From assembly GCA_018398765.1 (NCBI GenBank), contig JAHBMJ010003521.1, positions 1-10,330 of the forward strand: a stretch of DNA of 10,330 bases, read 5' to 3'. The translations under genes were made by a program, and so were the position numbers. Every line of letters begins with the position of its first letter. The stretch's first letter is position 1. The notes beneath the pieces were generated by a model that saw only the letters and a program-made list of their open reading frames with translations, did no database searches and had not been told where the DNA came from. Of the stretch, positions 1 to 7,733 are shown one piece after another. Origin of the DNA: Chromera velia. Lineage: Eukaryota; Sar; Chromeraceae.

Positions 1-376
1 CCCCCCCACGCGCACAGAGATTCGATGTACAGTCATCACACAAGGAGAGACGGAAGGAAACAGAAAAAAGAAACGAGGCGACGCACCTCCACCTCCACCC
101 ACTCAGAAAGAAACATCGGACCGCAGAGAGAGAAGAACAAGACGGAATGATCAGGAGGCTTCCTTCCTTCCACTGCCTCCGCCAAGTCAAGAGCACCAAA
201 ACACACAGCGGCACCATGGCAATTCCCCAGCCCCCACCCATCTCCTATCTTCCGTGTGTCCGTCCTCTTCCCCTCTATCCTGTGCCCGAACTTCACACAG
301 CTTTCAGCTCCTCAGTGGAAACACACTGCGTCTCTCTCAGACCAGCAGACGGACACAGCCAGCCAGCCAAACGGAC
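1..376 (-). other. Presumed intron and 3' part of the WD-repeat gene, no exon recognised
   Basis: After the donor at 376 the next exon should begin in phase 1 and supply a D-G-x-V-x-x-W/x-D strand. I see no such segment in any minus-strand frame to base 1. The minus-strand frame around 296-36 is open but contains no blade motif. The remaining exons probably lie left of the window. Confidence 0.45.
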
Positions 377-2989
377 CAGATGCCAGGTAGTGGCTGCAGG
401 TGGGACTGAAGCTGAGGTACCCTGCTTTGCCCTGGTGCACTTTGTGTCGCAGTCCCGTTTTCATCCTTGTCGCCTGGCCCTTCCACCCCGCCTCGTTGGG
501 GGCACTCACCACCATCTGACCCTGCAGAGAGAGGGGGGGAGTGAGTGAGTGAGTCAGTGAGGAGGGACAAGATGAGGGGACACAGGCATACATCGACACA
601 GACATGCATTCCAACATACAGATAAAATAATGTCCATCCATATCTTCTTGAGAAGAAAAGCAAAACTTCACAACCAGCCGGCCCATCTAATCAGAAGAGA
701 CGTTTTGTCAACGACGATAAAGTCTACTCTTGACTGAAACAGCACAAATCGAACATTCCACGGGAACGGTGATGAGAGGAGGAAAAATAACATGGAGCAA
801 GCTTCAAACCGACTCGACCAAACGAGCGCAGGATGAACGAGCCACGGGCCAAACTCTCTCTCATTTCTTTTGGTGTGCAATTGCTCAAGAGTTGCTCAAT
901 TGTGGAGTCTCGACAGACAGACCGGAGGTCAAAATTGAAAACTGACAGCATTGATAATATTTTGCCTAGATGGATATAGGCACGGACGCTCCTCAGAGAC
1001 CAAAGGAAAAATCCAAAAACCTCCAGCCTAAGCACATATACATACATACAGGCGATTACTCGAGGGATGACCCCCCAACTCACCTTGTCGTTCGCGTAGG
1101 CGATCCGTTGGCGATCTCCACTCACTGCATGGAGGGAGAGGGAATCAGAGCAGAAAGGTGCACATGCAGTCATGACGCAGGATCTCAACAGAACACACGC
1201 TACAACACCCTGCGACACTTCAATTTCTCCCCCGCGGTCTGGTCACATATTCATTTCCGTGAAGAGAGAGAACAAGCAACGCTGCATGGAGACCGGCCGC
1301 CCTGCCGCCGTTTCTAAAAAATGAAGAGCAAGAAAGAAGACAGGCTATGAAACACGTAAAAACAAAAAAATGACACGTTCACTCACCATCGAGAGCAGTC
1401 ACCTTGCACACCTCCCCTGAAAAGCTCTCCAGGGTGTTGAATGCGATCCCGTGCTGCAGATCTGTCACCTTAACCGTCCCGTCGTAAGAAGAAGAGACGA
1501 GGAGAGGGAACAGACCGGAGACGTCAACTTCTCTCTGCACACGTACAGACAGGACGCAGGCAGGCAGGTATGAACATAAATAAATGGACGGATGCAAACC
1601 AACACAGGTGCGCAGACGCACTCTATCTGCGTGTATTCATTCCCAGATGTGCACTAACAAATAAAGCAACACAGCCCGGCGGGCACATACCCAGACAAAC
1701 ACACGCACGCGGCCATCGACCAGCGGTCTAGCGGCTTTGTTTGAAGAGAATGAACACTGAACGAAAAGAACTTACAGCAAGAACTTGAAAGTCCATGCAT
1801 ACAATCCACGCAGGACTCACGCTGTTTGGAGCAAAAGCTGGGCAGTACAAAAGACAATTAAACGAACCAACCACTGCTGTGACATGTGCCTGATGCACAG
1901 GGTAGATCCTCAAGGCATCGTCGGAGGAATCTGCCGTCATCCTGCAGGCAGCCGCAGACAGAGAGAGCGTTTCTCTGAATTCCACCGACGCTGACAGTCA
2001 ACCATGAGTTAGTTTTTCTGTTGACCTCAGGAAGGACGAAAACGGGGTCCCTCTCAACGGAAAGGGAGAGCGAGGGAGGGAACAGACGGCAAAGACAAAC
2101 AGGCAAGTAGAGAGAGAATGAGGGAGGGAGTACCTGTCCGGACACCAGCGCGTGCCCCCGCCATGGCCTCAATTGATTCCTTCATGCAGGCGGACGCCGA
2201 CTCATTTCGAGCACTTCACATGCAGGTGCACATGCAGAGGAAAGAAAAACAAACGGCTTCTGTTCCCTCCCTTCCTTCCTTGAGAACGGTCCTCCCTCCT
2301 CCACTTGCGCCCACTCACTTACTTGTAGGCAGTCAGCGTTCCCCCCTTCCCCCCTGCACAGCAGAGCATGGAGGCAAAGAGAGTCAAGAGAGGGCTGGAG
2401 AGGAGAGAAACCCTACCGACGAATGGGCTTTCTGTCCGTGTGGGGGAATGGGGGTGTGCAAAAAAATGCCTTACGGGGAAGGCTGTGTCAATAACTCGGG
2501 TTGGTTGGGACGACAAAAAGCTCATGCACTCACCTCTCGTCGTGGCTTCGGGCTCTCTCCTCCGTTCATCTTTTTTCCCGACAAGGACAGAGAACGAACA
2601 AGAGAAACGAAAAGAAAAGTGCAGGAAAAGACAGAAAGGGTGCCTAAGACCCTGACTGACTGCAGTGATCGGGAGAATCTAGTACTATGAAAAGAAGGAA
2701 TGCAAGAAGCGAAAGAAGGACAGACTTGCATGGCAAGGAGATCGTGAGATAAATGTACAGCTTGAATCGGCAGTTGCTAGAACATGAAAACGCTGCACGG
2801 TTTTGGCTTCCTTTTCTGCATGTAATTGGTGGACAGGAGGATCAGACGGGCCACACGACTTGCTGCTCTTTTTTCTTCATCTCACAAAAAGACGTAAAAA
2901 CGAACCTGAATAGACAAGAGGCCGTCGGTCCGAAGTTCGGAAAGAGAACACTTTGTCGCCTTCGGAACTCATCCTGTCTGCACACACAT

Positions 2990-3036
<47 letters not shown>

Positions 3037-4146
3037 TACATACATACGTACGTACGTACGTACGTACATACGCAAACGGACACAAATACCTACCTCCTCG
3101 CATCACCCAACCCCACACCACCAATCATGCAAACCGCCCTACCTGTCCCCCACAAGGGAGCAAGACCACCAGGGATCTACCAAACAGACAAACAAACAAA
3201 CAAGCAAACAAACAAGCAAACACGAACACCAGATAGATAGAAACGGAGCAGCAGCACTGGACCGAACAACCAAAGAAGAAGGCAAGTACACCGGAAACGT
3301 CGATAAGAATGTAAGAACAGACCGACCGACGTACAGCACCTCCATCGCATCGAGGTTTTCCTTCAGTTCCTCCTGAGCCCTTCTTCGCCTGAAGTTCTGG
3401 TCGCACAAACCCCCCACCCGGGTGTGACCGTGGCTGGCGGGCAGGTGGCCGCCGTTCATTCCAATAGGAAGAGAGCGAGAGGAGGCCCCGAAAAGTCTCC
3501 GTGAAAGAAAATCAATGGGGGCACATGACAACGCACTGGCCTCGTCAGTCTCTTCTTTGCCATTGGATGTCGCTCCCTTGCCCTCGCCCTCTTCTTTCCG
3601 TTTTTTCGCTTGCTGTTCCTTCTCTGTTTCAGTTGGTTCAACCCGTTTTTTTCCTCCCTTCTCCTCGGCTTTCGCTGCCGATGCCTCTTTGACTCTTCGC
3701 GCCTTTTCTTTTTCCACAGCCGCCAGCCGTCCGCTTCTTCTGTCTGCAGGTGCATCTCGGCCTCTCACTCTCACACCAACAGCAGCAGCAGCAGAGGAAG
3801 AAGAGGGCGCGGCAGTCGAGGCTGAAGCTGAGGAGCTTGGGCTGCTCGTTGGCTGCTTTGGCTTTGCCTTGACCGTCTCTTTTGAGGCAGCAGAGGAAGA
3901 GGAAGACGAGGAAGAGGAAGAGGACGTAGCAGTCTGGGCCAGCCTACCGGACCGTCTTTGCGTTTGGGAGGGCTGGACAGCCACGGTCCCAGCGGCCGCC
4001 TCCCTTCTGTTCCCTGTTCTGGTGTTCTGCGCGGAGGAAGACGAAGAGAGAGTCTGGGGCCTGAGAACCTGCCGCCCCCCTCCCTGAGGGCGGGACCCAG
4101 AAGAAGCCGCAGCCGCCAGTCCCTTGGTTGTTCGCTTTGGAGCCAT
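1..4146 (-). CDS. CMR1/WDR76-like WD-repeat protein gene, multi-exon, 3' end beyond the window
   Basis: This minus-strand gene is assembled from exons that I list separately. Supported exons are 4146-3335, 2353-2323, 2213-2134, 1930-1821, 1534-1387, 1124-1084 and 521-377; candidates are 2977-2906 and 2569-2534. All listed introns begin GT and end AG. From 2353 to 377 the six exons total 555 nt and join in phase without a stop. The WD signatures are HQAHVTAV, then LLVSSSYDGTVKVTDLQHG, then GDRQRIAYANDKGQ, then GKAGYLSFSPTCSHYLASG, which follow the order of successive beta-propeller blades. In the CMR1/WDR76 family, proteins bind DNA or chromatin and act in DNA damage and replication stress responses, with a disordered basic tail before the propeller; the tail here fits. 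The family assignment rests on motif memory, not on a search. The link between exon 1 and the propeller exons is not fully resolved, and the last blades lie left of base 1. Confidence 0.72.
377..521 (-). CDS. Propeller exon with HxxxxxYLSFSPT blade start (145 nt)
   Basis: A classic acceptor with a long pyrimidine tract (CTCTCTGCAG, ending at 522) starts the exon in phase 0. It encodes GQMVVSAPNEAGWKG, then KTGLRHKVHQGKAGYLSFSP, then TCSHYLASG. The second half is the standard opening of a WD blade, in which a His near the start, then V/L-x-F-x-P and L-A-S/T-G are usual. The donor is placed at TCTG|GTCCGT because the frame stops looking like WD sequence there; this donor is only moderate. The exon ends in phase 1. 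Confidence 0.7.
1084..1124 (-). CDS. Propeller exon (41 nt)
   Basis: The acceptor CTCCATGCAG ends at 1125 and the donor ACAAG|GTGAGTT follows 1084. Entered in phase 1 it encodes (V)SGDRQRIAYANDK and ends in phase 0. With the next exon it forms the segment IAYANDKGQMVVSA, a typical inner-strand and turn pattern in which a small residue, Asp and Gly precede the outer strand. Confidence 0.75.
1387..1534 (-). CDS. Propeller exon with SSSYDGTVKVTDL (148 nt)
   Basis: This exon gives the clearest homology in the gene. It starts after CGTGTGCAG at 1535 in phase 0 and ends in phase 1 at CGATG|GTGAGT. The product includes LFPLLVSSSYDGTVKVTDLQ, then HGIAFNTL and GEVCKVTALD. L-x-S-x-S-Y-D-G-T-V-x-x-x-D-L is the blade strand used by CMR1, WDR76 and DDB2-like proteins, where Asp closes the blade in place of the WD pair. 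The phase 1 end supplies the G that completes a Val codon with the next exon. Confidence 0.85.
1821..1930 (-). CDS. Propeller exon with HQAHVTAV blade start (110 nt)
   Basis: The acceptor GACGGCAG at 1931 is chosen over the nearer-consensus TGCCTGCAG at 1942, because the latter produces a stop when joined to the previous exon. In phase 1 it reads DSSDDALRIYPVHQAHVTAV, then a hydrophobic stretch, then FAPNS, and ends in phase 0 at AAACAGC|GTGAGT. HxxxV followed by F-x-P is the usual opening of a WD blade. The 30 nt from 1867 to 1838 start GT and end CCCAG, are a multiple of three and carry no stop, so they may be an insertion or a tiny intron (see findings). Confidence 0.65.
2134..2213 (-). 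CDS. Propeller exon (80 nt)
   Basis: The exon starts after GTGAAG at 2214 and ends at the donor GGACAG|GTACTC. Joined in phase 2 to the previous exon it reads NARNESASACMKESIEAMAG and then ARAGVRT, with no stop, and leaves in phase 1. It is Ala/Glu/Ser rich and looks like an inter-blade loop with a short helix. The acceptor is weaker than the others because its pyrimidine tract is some 20 nt upstream. Alternative acceptors at 2201 or 2180 give a stop or the wrong phase for the next exon. Confidence 0.55.
2323..2353 (-). CDS. Propeller micro-exon (31 nt)
   Basis: The acceptor CTGCTGTGCAG at 2354 and the donor ACAA|GTAAGTGAG after 2323 are both strong. Entered in phase 1 it reads (x)GKGGTLTAY and leaves in phase 2. 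This resembles the G-D-K-x-G-x-L-x-x-W/Y strand of the first blade in CMR1/WDR76 proteins. The other frame that avoids a stop gives a poorer protein, and phase 2 exit fits the next exon exactly. Confidence 0.6.
2534..2569 (-). CDS. Candidate exon 3 of the WD-repeat gene (36 nt)
   Basis: A pyrimidine-rich tract leads to AAAAAAG|ATG at 2570, and a strong donor GAG|GTGAGT follows 2534. In phase 0 it encodes MNGGESPKPRRE, a basic Pro-containing stretch like the linker between helix and propeller in CMR1-type proteins. Phase 0 entry does not match the phase 2 end of candidate exon 2, though it matches exon 1 ended at 3340. Its phase 0 exit does not match the phase 1 entry of the 2353 exon. The splice sites are convincing; the place of this exon in the transcript is not. 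Confidence 0.4.
2906..2977 (-). CDS. Candidate exon 2 of the WD-repeat gene
   Basis: An acceptor TGTGTGCAG ends at 2978 and a donor CAG|GTTCGT follows 2906. Joined to the 3335 donor of exon 1, the reading frame continues as LQDEFRRRQSVLFPNFG and ends in phase 2. A second acceptor, ACAG at 2974, would also stay in frame if exon 1 ends at 3340. The basic character (EFRRRQ) suits the pre-propeller linker. It does not join in frame to the next candidate exon at 2569, so either one of the two is wrong or an exon between them is missing. Confidence 0.45.
2994..3071. repeat. Compound microsatellite (TA)n(CA)n(CATA)n(CGTA)n
   Basis: About fifteen TA units (2994-3024) pass directly into a CA run, then CATA units, then about five CGTA units. 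The array lies in the first intron of the minus-strand gene, immediately upstream of the acceptor of candidate exon 2, so alternating purine-pyrimidine sequence occupies the place of a normal polypyrimidine tract. Confidence 0.95.
3181..3226. repeat. (CAAA)n microsatellite
   Basis: CAAA units with occasional G substitutions (CAAGCAAA) run here, inside intron 1 of the WD-repeat gene. On the coding minus strand this is a TTTG-rich tract. No coding signal is seen in the intron from 2978 to 3334. Confidence 0.85.
3335..4146 (-). CDS. Exon 1: disordered basic N-terminal tail
   Basis: The ATG at 4146-4144 opens a frame of 270 codons plus 2 nt up to a donor GTACGT at 3334 (alternative donor GTGCTG after 3340). 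The product starts MAPKRTTKG and is Ser/Ala/Lys/Glu rich: a run of 11 Ser near residues 75-85, two exact RRSGRLA motifs at residues 64-70 and 136-142, and a likely nuclear localisation stretch KKRKEEG near 181-187. Residues 254-271 (RRRRAQEELKENLDAMEVL) form a charged helix that resembles the segment preceding the propeller in CMR1/WDR76 proteins, where a conserved N-x3-N-x3-L pattern is seen. The plus-strand frame opposite this exon is open only because of its composition and is not a gene. Confidence 0.75.
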
Positions 4147-4783
4147 ACTTGCTTGCGCGTCCAGACTTTCCGATTGTCTCGAATTTTCCCGTTCCTCCAG
4201 TCAATCCGCTGGAGAGATAAAATAGAGGAGATAAGGGTGACGTGCCTCCGTTAGCGATGCGTCTGCATGTACGCCTGGGAGACGGCCACGATAGAACACA
4301 CAATGACACAGACTCCTTTGCTGTCTTCGGAACGATTTTGCTCTATACCGAAGAATGACGGGTTTGCCAAAAGCTAGAATGCGGCTGACAGATGGCATCA
4401 CAGGGGAGAGTAACTTTCTGAGTAAGTCATGCCCGTCTGTGCACCAAGCTTTCAGAACTACGTACACCACCCATGACATATAATACCCACCCATGCAAGC
4501 AAAGAGCATGCATGACTTTTGAAATCCCGCGCGGGGGGCTAAAAAAATTTATATATAGCCGCCATTAGCCGCCCCATGCATAGCCGCTCCCCTAATCTCA
4601 GTTGTCCAGCAGCCGAGCTATTTTGAGCCCGCCGTGAACTTAGACTGACGAAGACTTGACCTCCTTGAAGGCTCCTTCTCGAAATCCGACATTCAAGGCA
4701 AAGTGGTGTTTCTACACAAGGTTCCAGATTGCCGCTGGCCCGATCGCGTTTTTTTCCCGAATATATTTTGAAGAGTACCTGCC
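4147..4783. promoter_or_regulatory. Divergent promoter region between the WD-repeat gene and SDHAF4
   Basis: The two start codons (4146 minus, 4784 plus) face away from each other across 637 bp with no credible ORF. Visible elements are TTTATATATA at 4548-4557, the perfect palindrome CCCGCGCGGG at 4526-4535, TAGCCGCC at 4556-4563 and 4566-4573 with TAGCCGCT at 4581-4588, GCATGCATG at 4506-4514 and CATGCATA at 4575-4582. The cluster lies about 200-280 bp upstream of the SDHAF4 start codon and 360-440 bp from the other. Transcription starts cannot be read from the sequence. Confidence 0.5.
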
Positions 4784-5487
4784 ATGTCAAGAGTTGCTTC
4801 TTCCGTCTCTGCCCTCGGGCGGAGGTGTTCGGCTCTGCGCCCCCGTCTTCCGTTTGCGCAACCTTCGCGTTCCCTCTCCGTCTACCCCTCTCAGTGGGTG
4901 TCTAGTCCATCCACTTGCTTGAGGGCACCGTTCGCTTCAGTATCCTCCCGTCATCTGGATGTGCGGTGGGCCTCTTCTTCCTCCTCTTCGCTTGGAGTAG
5001 GGAGCTCTTCAGATGGAGCCGTAGAGGAGAAAAAGGAGAAGGAGACAGTGAGGGTCTCCACCGGGTCCACTTCTGAGATGTCAGAGGAGGAGGCACAGAG
5101 GCTCGCCTTCTCGCAGGATGCCAAGCTCTCCGAACGTCTGGAGAAGTTGCGAGAAAGGGAGGAGACGGATGAAGCCACAGGCGGCTCCAAAGATTCGTCT
5201 GCAGGAGGAGAAGAAAAGGGAGAAGGGGAGAGCGGTGACGCTTTCAAGGAGCACGGGTTCAAGTACGAAGGTCAGTTGACGGAAAGACAGGATAGGAGTC
5301 TGTTGCTTTGGACGCTTGCATCTCTCAATGGAATCATTCATTGTGCCTTCAGATAAGACTCAGGCTGTACCATTCTTTCAGGCAAAATACATGCACGGCC
5401 TATTGCTTGGCTGCGTCCCTGACTGCAGGACCTGAACCGACGCAGTACGGGGACTGGGCACACAAGGGAAGGTGTACAGACTTTTGA
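4784..5487 (+). CDS. SDHAF4: Succinate dehydrogenase assembly factor 4, mitochondrial (SDHAF4/DUF1674)
   Basis: This two-exon gene is complete: exon 1 is 4784-5270, the intron 5271-5428 (GTCAGT...CTGCAG, 158 bp), exon 2 is 5429-5487. The product has 181 residues. SDHAF4 proteins bind the flavinylated SdhA subunit in the mitochondrial matrix, protect it from auto-oxidation and promote its joining with SdhB to form complex II. Residues 1-72 (MSRVASSVSALGRRCSALRP onward) are rich in Arg and Ser and lack acidic residues until near 58, as expected of a transit peptide. Residues 80-155 are an acidic, probably disordered linker. The signature is HGFKYEGPEPTQYGDWAHKG, followed by RCTDF at the C-terminus; splicing in phase 1 creates the Gly of GPEPT. 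The family usually has EPTRYGDWE-x-KGR, so Gln replaces Arg here. An in-frame TGA at 4769 shows that 4784 is the first possible start, with G at -3. Confidence 0.93.
5271..5428 (+). other. SDHAF4 intron
   Basis: The donor is GAAG|GTCAGT and the acceptor is CTGACTGCAG|GA. Unspliced reading would end at a TAA in the intron (near 5355) and lose the entire conserved C-terminal motif, so splicing is required for function. The phase 1 junction lies exactly before the conserved PEPT block. Confidence 0.9.
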
Positions 5488-5488
5488 C

Positions 5489-5531
5489 TTTGATTGATTG
5501 AGTGAGTGAGGGAGTGAGGGATTGAGGGATT
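5489..5531. repeat. (GATT/GAGT)n microsatellite just after the SDHAF4 stop
   Basis: Short GATTGATTGAGTGAGTGAGG-type units begin within a few bases of the stop codon, so they are probably part of the 3' UTR. No clear polyadenylation signal can be assigned. Confidence 0.75.
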
Positions 5532-5815
5532 CGATCGATGAAGGAACCTAGTGAGAGAGCCAGGGAAGTTGTAGGCGGGTTGAGGAGCGAGTCAGAGACA
5601 GTCCGGACTTTTGAGGATGCCTGTCCGAGTCCGTGTCTGTCAGTCTTGCAAGCAGTCTCCCTGAATGAGAGAGAATGTGACCACTTGAGCAGAGTCAAGT
5701 AATGGCATGGTGAAAAAATCCGATCTTTGTCTACTTGTTTCCTTGTCTCTCGACTGAAGGATTTACCTCAAACGACTGTCAGGATAAAATGTTCGGCCGG
5801 GGAGAAGAAAAGCAC

Positions 5816-5831
5816 AACCACACACACACAT

Positions 5832-5916
<85 letters not shown>

Positions 5917-5917
5917 C
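5816..5917. repeat. Compound microsatellite (CA)n(GA)n
   Basis: A CA run of about 16 units, with one T interruption, changes at 5848 into a GA run of about 33 units with a few CAGA interruptions. The open frames across it in both directions encode only dipeptide repeats and are artefacts. Confidence 0.97.
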
Positions 5918-6012
5918 CGGAGGGACACTTTGGCGACGGTCCTGGTGCTGTCCGTTGAATCTGTTGGTTGGAGAGAGGGTCTTTGGAGTCATCTGAAAGA
6001 AATCTGGAGTGG

Positions 6013-6043
6013 GACTGACTGACTGACTGACTGACTGACTGAC
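6013..6043. repeat. (GACT)n microsatellite
   Basis: Seven to eight perfect GACT units, followed by GACGGAGAGAG. It is one of a series of simple repeats in the spacer after SDHAF4. Confidence 0.95.
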
Positions 6044-6400
6044 GGAGAGAGAATCTGTCTCGTCACGTCTTGTCTCGTCTCTCGTAGTGTAGTTAATTGA
6101 TTGGATGGGTCGGTTTGCTGGTTAGTGTGGTTGCATGCTTCTATTTTGTGGTCTTCCTAGCTGTTCTCCGCCCTGGAGGTCGATCGGTGGTCTCCTTTGT
6201 CACTGCATTGCATCAGCTGTGTTATGTGGATTTTGATTCGGATTTGTGCTTGAACGAAACTTTTTGTCTGGAGTCATGCGTTTGTCAGGGGGGAGCCTGC
6301 CTCTACTGACGTTTCGAACAATTCATTCAGTGGTAGGTCAGGCCTTTAATCAGCCACTTATTTTGCATTGATGCGATGCTTTCGTACAGTGATCGATTCG
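6044..6400. other. Spacer without recognised gene
   Basis: A plus-strand frame of 70 codons from 6097 begins with a hydrophobic stretch, but it has no family motif, no splice sites that extend it and no similarity to anything I know. I treat this segment as non-coding. Confidence 0.55.
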
Positions 6401-6744
6401 TTTGCTCATTCATTCCCGGATGCACTCGTTCATTGTTAACTCACCCATTCGCGCTCTTCCTTCATTCTTTCCATCAATTTATTTTTTTGATTCATTCATT
6501 CATTCATTCATGCATTCATGCATGCATTCATTCATTCATTCATTCATTTATCCATTCATTCATTCATCTGTTCAGTTATTCCATTCTTTTCTTTGTTCAT
6601 TCGATCATTTATGCTTGCATACATTCTTCCCTTCTTTCTATCCTTCCTTCCCGCCCGCCGTCCCTTCATTCCTCCCTTCTTCCTTCCTGCCTTCCTTCCT
6701 CTCTTTTTTGTTTTTTTGTTTTTCTTTCTTTCTTTCTATCTTTC

Positions 6745-6780
<36 letters not shown>

Positions 6781-6790
6781 TCTCTTTCTT

Positions 6791-6821
<31 letters not shown>

Positions 6822-7020
6822 TTTAGACACTTATTTTTTCATTTATTCATGCCGTTCACTCAAGTATTTACACATTCATTCACTCAAGTGACTCAACCCA
6901 TTTTCTTCTTCTTCCTTTCTCTTTTCATTCATTCACTCATTCATTCAATCTTTCCTTTGATCATTCATTCATTCTTTCATCCGTCCATTCATTAATTCCC
7001 TCAGTCATTATTCATTCTAA
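6400..7020. repeat. Polypyrimidine tetranucleotide mosaic: (TTCA)n, (TTCC)n, (TTTC)n, (TCTG)n, (TTCA)n
   Basis: TTCA units dominate 6489-6567, CCTTC-type units 6625-6700, TTTC units 6720-6792, perfect TCTG units 6791-6822, and imperfect TTCA units 6863-7020. The plus strand is strongly T/C rich for about 600 bases. Three overlapping open frames with IHS and FLS repeats result from the absence of stop codons in such repeats and are not genes. Confidence 0.93.
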
Positions 7021-7730
7021 CATTCGTTCCGACCAGCGTTCCGAGCTAGGTTCCGGGTTATCCAGGCCATTCCACGCCATCTATTCGATATCCCTCGTGC
7101 TAGCCCTCGTGGCTCGTGCATCTAGACAACAAAACTTAAAACAAAAGCTATACTAAGTAGTGGTGGATTATAGTAGGACATAATAAAATAAACAAAAAAA
7201 AATATATGACGTTGCAAGTTGAGGCTTAATTGGCAGTGGTCCCAGTGGACCGCTGGACAACCCGGAATATTAATTTTATCTTTTTTTTTTTTAAATTTTT
7301 AATTCTGACAGATTTTTTATTTATTTGTTTATGTAACACATGCAAGGCCTCGAAATCAAATTTATTTAATTTTTAAATCTAGGCTCGGATTCAATATATA
7401 TTATATTTCAGACAAAACGCTAACATAATATAATATAAACTTAATGTAATATGGGAAGATAAAGATTGGGGTGGGGGAGATGAGTATCATGAGTTAGAGA
7501 ATGAAGATCCGGCCTGCAAAATCTGATGACGACGGCGTCATGACGCGTCTCTTTGGTTGATGACGCGATTTTTGAAAAGGATTCAGCGGGAGGTTGCTCT
7601 GTCCAGATGAAAGATGTGGTTGAATCTAGGGTTGCTATGCGCTATCAAAGCGTAACTAGAAAGAAAATGAGAATTAAATAAATTGACTTAATCGAAAATA
7701 GTGCTAAGCAAAAGAGAATGGTGTGTGTCG
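7021..7730. other. AT-rich spacer, change of base composition
   Basis: After the microsatellite block the DNA becomes AT-rich (runs of T and A around 7185-7440) and carries no open frame of note. Three GTTCCG copies occur at 7026-7055. At 7527-7540 there is an inverted repeat TGACG-ACGG-CGTCA, with further TGACG copies at 7541 and 7561. This may be the outer part of the element that follows, but no terminal repeat or target duplication could be seen. Confidence 0.5.
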
Positions 7731-7733
7731 CTT

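Noticed and set aside
2753-3376. Plus-strand frame of 207 codons
   Set aside because: It runs through TA/CA and CAAA microsatellites in the intron of the minus-strand gene and gives repeat peptides such as YIYIYI.
3515-4087. Plus-strand frame of about 190 codons
   Set aside because: It lies opposite exon 1 of the WD-repeat gene and its Ser/Glu-rich sequence mirrors the Ser/Ala codons of the minus strand.
5727-6022. Plus- and minus-strand frames across the CA/GA repeat
   Set aside because: They encode only dipeptide repeats (RERE, THTH, SLSL) with unrelated ends.
6376-6995. Three overlapping plus-strand open frames of 100-197 codons
   Set aside because: They consist of IHSF and FLS repeats produced by TTCA and TTTC microsatellites, which lack stop codons in these frames. 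No domain or start context supports them.
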